Translations under genes and position numbers: made by a program
The notes under the pieces: generated by a model
Databases searched by the model: none
What the model was told of the DNA's origin: nothing
Seen by the model: only the letters and a program-made list of their open reading frames with translations
NCBI GenBank assembly: GCA_046350655.1
Contig: JAXMAB010000007.1
Coordinates: forward strand, 412,523-476,522
Direction of reading: 5' to 3'
Length of the DNA stretch: 64,000 bases
DNA from: JAEUHO01 sp046350655
GTDB taxonomy: Bacteria > Planctomycetota > PLA2 > JAEUHO01
Shown: in pieces, positions 8,682 to 17,303 of the stretch
How positions within the stretch are numbered: position 1 is the stretch's first letter
Layout: each line of letters opens with the position of its first letter

Positions 8682-9590
8682 ATGGGCGACGGCATCCGGC
8701 TGGTGGACGAGCGGCAGGTCACCTTCGGGCTCGAGGGATGCGAGCATCCCGTGTTCGCGCCCGACGGGAAGCGGCTCGCGTACTACGGCGGCGCGTACGG
8801 CTGGATCCAGCTGTTCGTCGTCGGCGCCGACGGCCGCGGCGGCCGGCCGCTCACGTGCGACCGCGGGAACCACACCCAGCCCGACTTCGACCCCGACGGA
8901 CGGTACGTCTGGTTCCGCGCCCAGCGCGCGAACGACGCGCCGTGGTCGATCCAGCGGGTCGCCGTCGACGATCCCTCGGACCGCGCGGTCGTGCTCGAGG
9001 ACCGGAAGGTGTCGTTCAAGCACCCGAGCGTGTCCCCCGACGGCCGGTGGCTCGCGTGGTTCTCCGACGAGGGCTCGCCGGGCAACTACCACCTGTGGAA
9101 GGCCCCGCTCGCCGGGACGACGCTCGGGCGGCGCGTCCGCCTGACGTCGTCCGCCGAGCGCAACGACTGCCACCCGACGTGGTCGCCGGACGGGAAGCGC
9201 CTCGCGTTCCACGCCTACCTCGGCGTCACGGACGCGGCCGAGAGCCACGTGTTCACGTGCGACGCCGACGGCGGCGACGTGCGCCGGCTCACGACCGTCC
9301 CGGGCTTCCACAAGCACCCGTTCTTCGTCGGGCGCGACCTGATCGTCTTCCACACCGAGGGCGACGACGTGAAGCGGCGGCTCGAGCTGATCCACGCGGC
9401 CGACGGCGAGCCCGCGGGCCACCTGACGAGCGGGAAGCACCGCGACAAGCACCCGAGCCCGTGGGTCCCCGCCCGCGGGCCGACGCGGATCTGCTTCGCG
9501 AGCAAGCGCCGCGGCCTCGACGTGCCGGGCGCGGAGCCCACCTACGACGTCTTCTGGGGCGTCCTCGAGGGCGTCACCGTCCGGCGGTGA
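8682..9590 (+). CDS. TolB-like PD40 beta-propeller protein
   Basis: 302 residues. Repeated PD40/WD40-like units are clear from the recurring APDGKRLAYY, DPDGRYVWF, SPDGRWLAWFSDE and SPDGKRLAFHAY motifs, each a strand after a turn, giving about five or six blades. Unlike TolB there is no signal peptide, so the protein is predicted to be cytoplasmic. There are no catalytic residues of the prolyl oligopeptidase family. Such proteins usually bind peptides or ligands; the partner is unknown. A single-gene transcript is predicted from its own -10 box, and the next feature is the oppositely oriented tRNA. Confidence 0.82.
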   Translation: MGDGIRLVDERQVTFGLEGCEHPVFAPDGKRLAYYGGAYGWIQLFVVGADGRGGRPLTCDRGNHTQPDFDPDGRYVWFRAQRANDAPWSIQRVAVDDPSDRAVVLEDRKVSFKHPSVSPDGRWLAWFSDEGSPGNYHLWKAPLAGTTLGRRVRLTSSAERNDCHPTWSPDGKRLAFHAYLGVTDAAESHVFTCDADGGDVRRLTTVPGFHKHPFFVGRDLIVFHTEGDDVKRRLELIHAADGEPAGHLTSGKHRDKHPSPWVPARGPTRICFASKRRGLDVPGAEPTYDVFWGVLEGVTVRR

Positions 9591-9669
9591 TCCGCGGCGG
9601 GCACGCCGCCGTCGCGGCCGGCGCTCCTGCGCCGCGGCGACCGGGCGCCCCTCGGCGTCAGCGCCTCTG

Positions 9670-9699
9670 CACCGGAGCCCTTCGCACTGGAGCCCTTCG
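9670..9699. repeat. Two tandem 15-bp repeats
   Basis: CACCGGAGCCCTTCG is followed directly by CACTGGAGCCCTTCG (14 of 15 identical), in the gap between the propeller gene and tRNA-Glu. No function is evident. A minus-orientation copy of the dispersed 11-mer follows at about 9744. Confidence 0.6.
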
Positions 9700-9789
9700 C
9701 GCCGGATGCGCGCGCCCGCACCGCGGGCCCCGCTGCGGCGGGCCGGGCCTCGCGTGCCCCCGCGGGGGTCGCGTCGGCGAGGAGGGGAG

Positions 9790-9862
9790 TACGCCCAACG
9801 GGATTCGAACCCGTGTTACCAGCTTGAAAGGCTGGCGTCCTAGGCCACTGGACGATGGGCGC
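9790..9862 (-). tRNA. tRNA-Glu (anticodon UUC)
   Basis: The minus strand folds as a complete tRNA: acceptor GCGCCCA paired with TGGGCGT (first pair G-U), D arm GTCC...GGAC, anticodon stem GCCAG/CTGGT-type with loop CTTTCAA giving anticodon TTC, and a T arm ACGGGTTCGAATCCCGT. The GGCCTAGGAC D-region and TAACACGGG are typical of bacterial tRNA-Glu. CCA is not encoded. Confidence 0.95.
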
Positions 9863-9937
9863 ACGGCGACCGCCGCCCCCACGGTGCCCGACCCTGCGGC
9901 CACGTCAAGCCCGGTCCGTCGACGCGGGGCGCGCCGC

Positions 9938-11002
9938 CTACTTCGCCTGGAAGAGCCCCGCGAGGAACCCCTGCCAACGGTCGCGGTCGCGGCCGACGGC
10001 GGCCCAGTCCACGTCCATGGCGCGGAAGTCCTTGCCCGGCCGCTTCACGTGCGGCGGGGCCGCGACGTCGTCGCGCAGCGGGATGTTGGCGATGGGCCCG
10101 GCGGCGAGGCGCCCCTCGTTCTCCTTCGAGAGCAGCCAGCGCGCGAACGCCTCGGCGTCGGCGGGGAGGTCGCCGCCGCGGACGAGCGCGACCGTGTTGG
10201 GGATCACGAGCGTGCCGGGCCGGCCGTCGGCCTGGTCCGGGTAGACCACCGCGACGGGGTCGCCCTTCTCGATCGCGACGCGGGCGTCGTCCGTGTCGGT
10301 GAGGCCCCACGCGACGCCGTTCGACGCGTCGGCGACGAGGCGCATGACCGCGCCGTTGCCGGGCACCAGCTTGACGTCGCCGGCGGCGGCGCGGGCCGCG
10401 ACGTCGGTGAAGAACTTGCGGGCCGCGTCCGCGTCCTTGGTGAGGAGCGCGACCGCGTGGGTGTACGTCGTGCCGACCAGCGGGCGCGCCATCGCGACGC
10501 GGCGCCCCTCGCCGCCGAACCGCGGGTCGAGGACGTCCGCGACCGACGCGGGCCAGTCCTTCGGGTCGGGCAGCAGCTTCGTGTTGACGAGGAGGATGCG
10601 CGCGCGGCCCGCGAAGGCGACGAAGCGGCCCTTCGCGTCGCGCCAGCGCTCGGGGAACGCCTCGACGAGGTCCTTCGGCATCGGCGAGAAGATCCCGAGG
10701 TCGGCGAGCGCGACGGTGTTCATGATCTCGTTCGCCCAGACGACGTCGGCGACCGGGTGCTCGCGCTCGGTCTCGAGGCGCTTCGTGATGCCGACGCTGC
10801 GGTTCGCCTCGGTCTCGCCGGAGACGGCCACGGCCTTGCCGGTGGCCTGCCGGTACGCCTCGACGACGGGCTGCGACTGGTCCTGGTCCACCGAGCAGTA
10901 GAGCGTGAGCCCGCCCGACGGGCCGGGGAAGAGGAGCGGCTTCAGCACGTAGGCGGCCGCGGCGAGCACGAGGATCGAGCCGAGCACGAGGACCTTGTTC
11001 AC
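9938..11002 (-). CDS. Iron(III)-type ABC transporter substrate-binding protein
   Basis: 354 residues from a GTG at 11002, preferred over an ATG nine codons earlier because GGAGGACGCCGTC lies just before it. One N-terminal hydrophobic segment (VLVLGSILVLAAAAYVLKPLL) acts as a signal anchor. The body matches the FutA/AfuA group of periplasmic ferric-ion binding proteins: LTLYCSVDQDQSQPVVEAYRQATG, VADVVWANEIMNTVALADLGIFSP, RILLVNTKLLPDPKDWPASVADVLDPRFGG and the hinge VAWGLTDTDDA. No permease or ATPase gene is adjacent, so it may serve a transporter encoded elsewhere, or another anion. It follows the response regulator by 148 bp on the same strand. Confidence 0.85.
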   Translation of the reverse strand: MNKVLVLGSILVLAAAAYVLKPLLFPGPSGGLTLYCSVDQDQSQPVVEAYRQATGKAVAVSGETEANRSVGITKRLETEREHPVADVVWANEIMNTVALADLGIFSPMPKDLVEAFPERWRDAKGRFVAFAGRARILLVNTKLLPDPKDWPASVADVLDPRFGGEGRRVAMARPLVGTTYTHAVALLTKDADAARKFFTDVAARAAAGDVKLVPGNGAVMRLVADASNGVAWGLTDTDDARVAIEKGDPVAVVYPDQADGRPGTLVIPNTVALVRGGDLPADAEAFARWLLSKENEGRLAAGPIANIPLRDDVAAPPHVKRPGKDFRAMDVDWAAVGRDRDRWQGFLAGLFQAK

Positions 11003-11150
11003 GACGGCGTCCTCCGGGGACGCGCCCATCTTCCGGCCCGCGGGGCCCGCGGGGAAGAAGCGACGCGCGCGGCGCGGCGCGCGGCGGCGCCCGGGTGTCT
11101 CCCCGGCGGCACGCCCGGCGCGACGGCGTTCCCGCGGGGTGGCGCGGGGC

Positions 11151-11912
11151 TCAGAGGCCCGCGGCGCGGCCCCGGCGGTGGGCGCGCTTGAACTTCGCGG
11201 GGTCCACGCCGAGCACCTTCAGCTTCTTGTGCAGGTTCGGGCGCGAGATGCCCGCGAGGCGGGCGGCCGCGGCGACGTTGCCTCCGGTGCGCGCGAGGAG
11301 GTCCTCGACGTAGCGGATCTCGAAGCGGCGCTGCGCGTCGCGCAGCTCGAGCGGGTCGTCGCCCGCCTTCGGCATCCCCGCCTCGCCGGGCTCGGCCGCG
11401 GGCGCCGGCTCGTCGGCGGACGGCTCGCCGCCCGGCGCGCGTCGCAGCTCGCTCTCGACGCGCGCGTACTCCTCCGGCGCGAACCGCCGCTCGACCTCGA
11501 TCCGCAGGCGCGCGTCGCCCGTCGCGGCGGGCGCGGCGACGGCGTGCTCGAGGATCTTCAGCAGGGCGGGCATCTCGAACGGCTTCGTGACGAAGTCGCG
11601 CGCGCCCCGCTTCATCGCGACGAGCGCCGTCTCGACGGTCCCGAACGCGGTCATCACGACGACCGGCGTGCCCGGCGAGGTCTCGGTGACGAGCGCGACC
11701 ACGTCGAGCCCGGAGAGGTCCGGGAGGCGGACGTCGGAGAGGACGACGTCGTACCGCGTCGTGCGCAGGCGTTCGACGCCCTCGCGGCCGGTCGGCGCCG
11801 TCTCCACGCGCCAGCCCGCGCGCCCGAGCGCCTTGCCGAGCGCGTGCCGCATCGACTCCTCGTCCTCGATCACGAGGATCCGGCGCTCGGGGGCGGGGGC
11901 GGGGGCGCTCAC
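11151..11912 (-). CDS. Response regulator, receiver plus Fis-type HTH
   Basis: 253 residues. An N-terminal receiver domain has the acidic pair E16/D17, phosphorylation site D60 (VVLSDVRLPD), T88 and K110 (DFVTKPF). A flexible Pro/Ala/Glu linker follows, then a C-terminal Fis-family helix-turn-helix (GGNVAAAARLAGISRPNLHKKLK). This is the NtrC layout with the sigma-54-activating AAA+ domain missing, so it should bind DNA without sigma-54 activation, like the RegA/PrrA and ActR class. It begins 10 bp after the kinase gene and is the natural partner of that kinase. Confidence 0.92.
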   Translation of the reverse strand: MSAPAPAPERRILVIEDEESMRHALGKALGRAGWRVETAPTGREGVERLRTTRYDVVLSDVRLPDLSGLDVVALVTETSPGTPVVVMTAFGTVETALVAMKRGARDFVTKPFEMPALLKILEHAVAAPAATGDARLRIEVERRFAPEEYARVESELRRAPGGEPSADEPAPAAEPGEAGMPKAGDDPLELRDAQRRFEIRYVEDLLARTGGNVAAAARLAGISRPNLHKKLKVLGVDPAKFKRAHRRGRAAGL

Positions 11913-11922
11913 GCGGAAGAGC

Positions 11923-13452
11923 CTACTGCGGCGGCGGCGGGGCCGCGACGGTCGCGCACGGGAGCCGGACGGTGAACCGCGCGCCGCCCTCCGGGGCGTC
12001 CCCCACCTCGAGCGTGCCCCCGTGCCGGACGACGATGCCGTAGGAGACGAACAGGCCGAGGCCGGTCCCGCCGTCGCGCGCGGTGAAGAAGGGCTCGAAG
12101 ATCCGGTCGCGGATCGCGGGGTCCACGCCGGGCCCCTCGTCGCGCACCTCGAGGACGACGCGGTCGCCCTCGGTCCGCAGCGCGACGACCACGGCCTCGC
12201 CCTCGTCCACCGCCTGCAGCGCGTTCGTCATCAGGTTGAGCGCGACCTGGTGGAGCTGGGCCGCGTCGCCGAGCACGGGCGGGACGGGCGCGAGCTCGCG
12301 GCGGACCTCGACGCGCTCGCGGTGGGCCGCCGGGCCGGCCGTCCGGAGCACGTCCTCGACGAGCCCGCGGAGGTCGACGGGCGCGAGGGCGCGCGCGCCG
12401 GGGCGCGCGACGTCGAGCATGCTCTTGACGAGCCCGAGGCCGCGGGTCGCGGTCCGCTCGACGACGGCGAGGTCCTCGGCGACCGAAGGGTCGCGGTTGT
12501 CGGCGCGGGCGCTCTGCACGCACCCGACGATGCCCCCGAGGAGGTTGTTGAACTCGTGCGCGAGGCCGCCCGCCAGCGTGCCGAGCGAGGCCATCTTGGC
12601 GGCCTGCACGAGGCGGTCCTGCGTGGCGCGGAGCTCGTCGAGGGCCGCGGTGCGCTCGGCCAGGGTGCGCGCGAGGTCGGCGGTCTTGCGCGCGACCTCC
12701 GCCTCGAGGCCGGCGGTCGAGCGCGACAGCGCGTCGCGCATGCCGTCGACGTCGCGCGCGAGGGCCCCGAGCTCGTCGCGGCGCGCCGCCGTCGGGCCCA
12801 CGGGCGTCGCGAGGTCGCCCGCGGCCATCCGCGCCACGTCGGCGCGCAGGCGCGCCACGGGCCGCAGGACCAGCCAGAAGAGCGCGAAGGCGAGCAGGGC
12901 GCCGAGGCCCGCGAGCAGCAGCGCGAGCCGCGTCGCGAGCCGCTCCCGCCGGTCGGCCGAGGACGCCTCGGCGCGCGCCGCGTCCTCGCGCCGCAGCACC
13001 TCGAGGACGCGCTCGATGCGGTCGGCGGCGCGGGCCTCCATGAGGTCCGTCACCGCCGCCACCCGCTCGCCCGTCTCGCGCGTGCGCGCGCGCACGCGGG
13101 CCGTGAGCGCCTGGCGCAGCGCGTCGACGTCCACGCGGTCGGGGTGGGTGCGGTCGCGGTACAGGGTCAGCGGCTCGACCTCGAGCCACTCGCGCGTCCG
13201 GCCGTCCACGTGCTCGACGACGTCCACCGTGAACGCGCCGCCGCTCCGCACGAGGTCGCGGGCGAGCCCGCGGAGCGCCTGCTCGGCCGCGACCTCGGCC
13301 CGGTGCGCGTCGTCGAGCGCCGCCGCGCGGTCGTGGGCCGTGAGCCGGAGCACCACGACGGCGCCGAGCACCAGCACGACCCCGGCGACGAGCAGGAGCG
13401 TGCGCGGGACCAGCGAGGCCCACCACGCGACGCGGCCCGCGGCGGCGGTCAC
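11923..13452 (-). CDS. Sensor histidine kinase
   Basis: 509 residues from a GTG overlapping the upstream stop (GTGA). Order: transmembrane helix (about 17-36), a periplasmic domain of about 135 residues, a second transmembrane helix (about 173-196), a HAMP linker (LRPVARLRADVARMAAGDLATPV), a coiled coil, the H box with H299 (LAGGLAHEFNNLL), then the ATPase domain with N box (HQVALNLMTNALQAV), DEGPGVD and GTGLGLFVSYG. The HEFNN form is typical of NtrB-like and DctB-like kinases. It lies between a periplasmic binding protein gene and the receiver-Fis regulator. The simplest model is that the binding protein presents a ligand to the sensor domain. Confidence 0.93.
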   Translation of the reverse strand: MTAAAGRVAWWASLVPRTLLLVAGVVLVLGAVVVLRLTAHDRAAALDDAHRAEVAAEQALRGLARDLVRSGGAFTVDVVEHVDGRTREWLEVEPLTLYRDRTHPDRVDVDALRQALTARVRARTRETGERVAAVTDLMEARAADRIERVLEVLRREDAARAEASSADRRERLATRLALLLAGLGALLAFALFWLVLRPVARLRADVARMAAGDLATPVGPTAARRDELGALARDVDGMRDALSRSTAGLEAEVARKTADLARTLAERTAALDELRATQDRLVQAAKMASLGTLAGGLAHEFNNLLGGIVGCVQSARADNRDPSVAEDLAVVERTATRGLGLVKSMLDVARPGARALAPVDLRGLVEDVLRTAGPAAHRERVEVRRELAPVPPVLGDAAQLHQVALNLMTNALQAVDEGEAVVVALRTEGDRVVLEVRDEGPGVDPAIRDRIFEPFFTARDGGTGLGLFVSYGIVVRHGGTLEVGDAPEGGARFTVRLPCATVAAPPPPQ

Positions 13453-14468
13453 CGCCCGCCTCCCGCCGGGGCCGCCGCGGGGCGGGCGCGCCGCAGCCGG
13501 TCGGCGCGCGCGAGGAACGGCAGCGGCGGGTCGAGGCCCTCGGCGGCGGCGGCCTCGAGGTCGACCCAGACCTCGGTCGTCCGCACGACGAGCCGGACCG
13601 GCTCGTCGCCGGGCGCCGCCGTGGACGCGCGCCGGGCGGCCTCCGCGGTGACGCGGCCGAGCAGCGCGGCGTCGGGCACCACGACCACGGCCGCGCCCTC
13701 GCCGAACCGCGCCCGGTCCATGGAGAGCAGCGGGACGCGCAGGCTGCGCGCGCGGGCCACGAGGCCCGCGAACGGCTCGCGGGTCTCGCCGGCGCCGAGC
13801 GGCAGGTCGAGGATCACGTCGGGCGGCACCGACGCGTCCGTGGACCACCGCACGCCGGTCGACGCCTCCGCGCGGGCGAGCAGCGCCGCGACGTCCGCCG
13901 GCACCTGCGTCCACGGGAGCAGCGCGGTCGGGGTCGGCCGTCCGGGCAGGAGGTCGAGGACGACGCGGGCGAGCCGCTCGAGGGGCAGTTCCGACCGCAC
14001 GGTCGCGAACGGCGCCGGCCGGCGCGGCGCGTCCGGGAACGCGGCGAACCCGAGGGAGACCGCCACGTCGACGGACACGCACGGCAGCCGGCCGGTCGCC
14101 CCCTCGAACGCCGTGGCCGCGACCGACGCCGACGCGCCGCGCCCCATCGCGACGACGAACGGCGCGCCCGCGTCGCGGACCTCGCGGGCGGCGAGCGCCC
14201 ACCCGGCGGCGTCGTCCGTGGCCGGCGCCTTCCGGCACGCCCGCGGGAGGTTGGCCTCCTCGAGGCCGAGGCGGAGGCCGTCGTACGCCTTCACGAGCGT
14301 GGCGTCGTCGTCCACGAAGACCGGCACGACGCACCCCGTGGCCGAGCCAGGGTCGCCCCCGCGCGCGGGCGCCGCCGCCGCCGCGAGGACGACGAGCGCC
14401 GCCGCGGCGACGAGGCGGCCGCGGGTCGGCCGGGCCGGGGGGGACGCGACGGTCCGCATGGCCGCCAT
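13449..14468 (-). CDS. Periplasmic binding protein (ABC_sub_bind type), likely sensor partner
   Basis: About 339 residues. An Ala-rich signal peptide (LVAAAALVVLAAAAAPARGG) is followed by a two-lobed type I binding-protein fold. FVVAMGRGASASVAATAFEG, LPCVSVDVAVSLGF and LPLERLARVVLDLLPG resemble the PF04392 (TrpX-like) uncharacterised ABC binding proteins. The start is either ATG 14468 or 14459; neither has a good ribosome site. The gene overlaps the histidine kinase by 4 bp and no permease follows. I infer it works as the ligand-binding partner of the kinase, as TorT does for TorS, rather than in uptake. The ligand is unknown. Confidence 0.75.
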   Translation of the reverse strand: MAAMRTVASPPARPTRGRLVAAAALVVLAAAAAPARGGDPGSATGCVVPVFVDDDATLVKAYDGLRLGLEEANLPRACRKAPATDDAAGWALAAREVRDAGAPFVVAMGRGASASVAATAFEGATGRLPCVSVDVAVSLGFAAFPDAPRRPAPFATVRSELPLERLARVVLDLLPGRPTPTALLPWTQVPADVAALLARAEASTGVRWSTDASVPPDVILDLPLGAGETREPFAGLVARARSLRVPLLSMDRARFGEGAAVVVVPDAALLGRVTAEAARRASTAAPGDEPVRLVVRTTEVWVDLEAAAAEGLDPPLPFLARADRLRRARPAAAPAGGGR

Positions 14469-14539
14469 CGGACCACGCCGGGCCCGCCTCGGCAACCGCA
14501 GCGGCCCCGCACGGCTTCGGCGCCGACCGGTCGCGTCGG

Positions 14540-14545
14540 TAGGAT
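14540..14545 (+). promoter_or_regulatory. -10 box of leaderless Ppx/GppA gene
   Basis: TAGGAT, then CCGGCG and the GTG start at 14552. The 6-nt gap supports both this start and a leaderless mRNA. Confidence 0.55.
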
Positions 14546-14551
14546 CCGGCG

Positions 14552-16102
14552 GTGCGCCTCGCCGCGATCGACATCGGGTCGAACTCGATCCACATGATCG
14601 TCGTGGACGCCGTGCCCGGCCGCGACCTGCGGATCGTCGCCCGCGAGAAGGACATGGCGCGCCTCGGCGACAGCGCGTTCGCGGAGGGCCACCTCTCCGC
14701 CAGCGTGCAGGCCCGCGCCCTGTCGTCGATCGCGCGGTTCCTCGAGCTGGCCCGCCGGCTCGAGGTCGAGGCCGTGCTCGCGTCGGCCACGAGCGCCGTG
14801 CGGGAGGCGGCCAACGGCAAGGCCTTCCTCGCGCTCGTGCGCAAGCAGACGGGCCTCTCGGTCTCGCTCCTCTCGGGCCAGGAGGAGGCGCGGCTCATCT
14901 ACCTCGCCGTCCGCGACGCGATGGAGCTCAAGGGCCCGACGTCGCTCGTCGTAGACGTCGGCGGGGGCAGCACCGAGCTGATCCTCGGCGACGCGACGTC
15001 GATGCGCTGGGCCGAGAGCCTCCCGCTCGGCGTGCTCCGGCTCAACGCCCGCTTCCAGGGCGACCGGGCGCTCGGCAAGCGGAAGCGCCGGGCCCTGCGC
15101 GACCACGTGCGCGGCCTGCTCGCCGACGGCCTGCGGCGCGCCCGCGGCGCCCGCACCGGCCGCGTCGTGGGCACGGCCGGGACCGTGAACGCCGTCGTGC
15201 GCCTCCTCCTCGCCGAGGAGGGCTTCCTGGTCGAGCCGGACACCCCGGGCGTCCAGCGGATCCCGGCGGACGCGATCCACGAGCTCTCGGAGCGGATGCT
15301 CGGCATGCCCATGGCCGACCGCCTCGAGCTCCCGGGCCTCGACCCGGCGCGCGCCGACACGCTGGGCCTCGGCGCCCTCGTCGTCGACGAGGTCCTGGCC
15401 GGCGTCGGCGTGGACGAGATCCGCACGTGCCGCGCCGCGGTCCGCGAGGGGATGGTGCTCGACTACCTCGCGACGCACCCCGAGACGCCCGCGCGGAAGT
15501 CGTCGCAGGACGTGCGCGAGCGGAGCGTCCGCGACGCCGTGGCGCGGTACGGCGACACGATCGAGCACGGCGAGCAGGTCTCGCGCCTCGCGTTGTCGCT
15601 GTTCGACGGCACGCGCGCGCTCCACCGCCTCGGGCCCGCCGAGCGCGAGCTGCTGCACTTCGCGGCCCTGCTCCACGACGTCGGCCACCACGTCGAGCAG
15701 CGCCGCCACCACAAGCACTCGTACTACCTCGTCCGCAACGCGGAGCTGCAGGGCTTCGACCCGGAGGAGATCGAGCAGGTCGCCGTGCTCTGCCGCTACC
15801 ACCGCCGCGGCGCGCCCAAGGACGACCACGAGGAGTGGGCCGGCGTGCCCGCGAAGGCGCGCGACCGCCTGCGCACGCTCATCGGGATCCTCCGCGTCGC
15901 CGACGGCCTCGACCGCGGCCACGCCGCCACCGTCGACGCCGTCGAGGTGACCGTACGCCGGCAGGCCGTCGTCGTCCGCGTCGTCGGCAAGGACGCGGTC
16001 GAGCTCGACGTGTGGGGCGCGCGCAACAAGGTGGACGTGCTCGAGGAGTGCCTCGGGCGCCGGGTCGAGCTCGAGGCCGGGCCCCGGCCGCGTCGGCGCT
16101 GA
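14552..16102 (+). CDS. Ppx/GppA-family phosphatase with C-terminal HD domain
   Basis: 516 residues. Exopolyphosphatase / guanosine pentaphosphate phosphatase family. The actin-like ATPase fold is shown by AIDIGSNSIHMIVVD at the N-terminus, ATSAVREAANG, LSGQEEARLIY, the phosphate loop VVDVGGGSTELILGD and GTAGTVNAVV. The C-terminal domain carries an HD motif (FAALLHDVGHHVEQRRHHKHSYY, about residue 373) as in the long Ppx forms. The likely substrates are inorganic polyphosphate and/or pppGpp; sequence alone does not separate ppx from gppA. It is convergent with tsaD. Confidence 0.92.
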   Translation: MRLAAIDIGSNSIHMIVVDAVPGRDLRIVAREKDMARLGDSAFAEGHLSASVQARALSSIARFLELARRLEVEAVLASATSAVREAANGKAFLALVRKQTGLSVSLLSGQEEARLIYLAVRDAMELKGPTSLVVDVGGGSTELILGDATSMRWAESLPLGVLRLNARFQGDRALGKRKRRALRDHVRGLLADGLRRARGARTGRVVGTAGTVNAVVRLLLAEEGFLVEPDTPGVQRIPADAIHELSERMLGMPMADRLELPGLDPARADTLGLGALVVDEVLAGVGVDEIRTCRAAVREGMVLDYLATHPETPARKSSQDVRERSVRDAVARYGDTIEHGEQVSRLALSLFDGTRALHRLGPAERELLHFAALLHDVGHHVEQRRHHKHSYYLVRNAELQGFDPEEIEQVAVLCRYHRRGAPKDDHEEWAGVPAKARDRLRTLIGILRVADGLDRGHAATVDAVEVTVRRQAVVVRVVGKDAVELDVWGARNKVDVLEECLGRRVELEAGPRPRRR

Positions 16103-16110
16103 CGGCCGCC

Positions 16111-16180
16111 GCCGCGGGTCGCGGCGGGTCGCGGCGGGTCGCGGCGCGTCCCGCCGGGTCCCGTCCCGTCGCGTCGCGCC
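16111..16180. repeat. Degenerate 10-bp periodic repeat
   Basis: After the Ppx stop, seven consecutive decamers of the type GCGGCGGGTC follow in exact 10-bp register (three nearly perfect, then increasingly degenerate). This is one helical turn per unit. The stretch lies in the 172-bp gap between two convergent genes, followed by a copy of CGCGAGGCCCG at about 16215. It may be a phased-bend or terminator region, or simple slippage. Confidence 0.55.
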
Positions 16181-16274
16181 GACGAGCGGCCCGCGGCGGT
16201 CCCGCCCCGGGGTACGCGAGGCCCGCTCCGCGCCCGGCCACCCTCCCGGCCCCCGCGGGGGCCGGCGCCGACGG

Positions 16275-17294
16275 TCAGTCGACCGCGTACGGGTCGACGT
16301 CGACGTCGAGCGGCGAGGTGACGCCGAGCGCGAGCAGCTCCGCGCCGCGCATGGCGATCATGGCCCCGTTGTCGGCGCAGAGCGCCGGCCGCGGGAACCG
16401 GACCCGCAGCCCCGCGGGGGCCCGCTCCGCGAGCACGCGCCGCAGCACGCGGTTCGCGGCGACGCCGCCCCCCACCACGAGGTCGCGCACGCCCTCGCGC
16501 GCCGCCGCGTCGAGGGACGGGCCCACGAGCGCGTCCACCGCGGTCCGCTCGAACGCGGCGGCCACGTCGGCGGGCGACACCGGCAGGTCGGGGCGGTTCG
16601 GGCCGTCGCGCCGGCCGCCCACGCCCTTCAGGTAGTAGAGGACGGCCGTCTTGAGGCCCGAGTAGGAGAACGGCGGGTCGTCCGGGCCGGGGCGGTACCG
16701 CGGGAACGCGACCGCGCCGTCGCGGCCCTCCGTCGCGAGGCGGCTGACCGCCGGCCCGCCGGGCTGCGGCAGGCCCAGCATCACCGCGACCTTGTCGAAG
16801 CACTCGCCGGCCGCGTCGTCGTGGGTCTGCCCGAGGCGCACGATCTCGCGCGGGCCGCGGCACGCGTACAGCGCGGTGTGGCCGCCCGACGCCACGAGCG
16901 CGACGAACGGGTACTCGAGGTCGGGGTGGTCGGCGCGCGCGGCGATCGCGTGGGCCTCGATGTGGTGCACCGCGAGCAACGGCAGCCCGCGCGCGAGCGC
17001 GAGGGCCTTCGCGAACGCGACCCCCACGAGCAACGAGCCCACGAGGCCCGGCCGCGTCGTGACCGCGACCGCGCCGAGGTCGTCGAGGGTCACGCCCGCC
17101 TCCGCGACCGCGCGGCGGACGATGACGCCGACGCGCTCCGCGTGGGCCCGGCTCGCGATCTCCGGGACGACGCCCTGGAATGCCGCGTGGAGCTCGTGCT
17201 GGCTCCAGATGACGTTCGACAGCACCTCGCGGCCGTCGCGGACGACGCCGGCGGCGGTGTCGTCGCAGGAGGTGTCGAGCCCGAGGACCAGCAT
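16275..17294 (-). CDS. tsaD: tRNA N6-adenosine threonylcarbamoyltransferase TsaD
   Basis: 339 residues, the usual family length. TsaD transfers the threonylcarbamoyl group to A37 of ANN-decoding tRNAs, working with TsaB, TsaC and TsaE. The metal motif HHIEAH (H111, H115), the N-terminal GLDTSCDDTAAGVV, VASGGHTALY, AAGECFDKVAVMLGLPQPGGP and the C-terminal VVGGGVAANRVLR and DNGAMIA are all present. Small deviations from the family norm are CDD for CDE near residue 11 and ECFDK for the common AFDK. It lies 9 bp after the S41 protease gene and should be co-transcribed with it. Confidence 0.97.
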   Translation of the reverse strand: MLVLGLDTSCDDTAAGVVRDGREVLSNVIWSQHELHAAFQGVVPEIASRAHAERVGVIVRRAVAEAGVTLDDLGAVAVTTRPGLVGSLLVGVAFAKALALARGLPLLAVHHIEAHAIAARADHPDLEYPFVALVASGGHTALYACRGPREIVRLGQTHDDAAGECFDKVAVMLGLPQPGGPAVSRLATEGRDGAVAFPRYRPGPDDPPFSYSGLKTAVLYYLKGVGGRRDGPNRPDLPVSPADVAAAFERTAVDALVGPSLDAAAREGVRDLVVGGGVAANRVLRRVLAERAPAGLRVRFPRPALCADNGAMIAMRGAELLALGVTSPLDVDVDPYAVD

Positions 17295-17303
17295 CGCGCG
17301 CGG

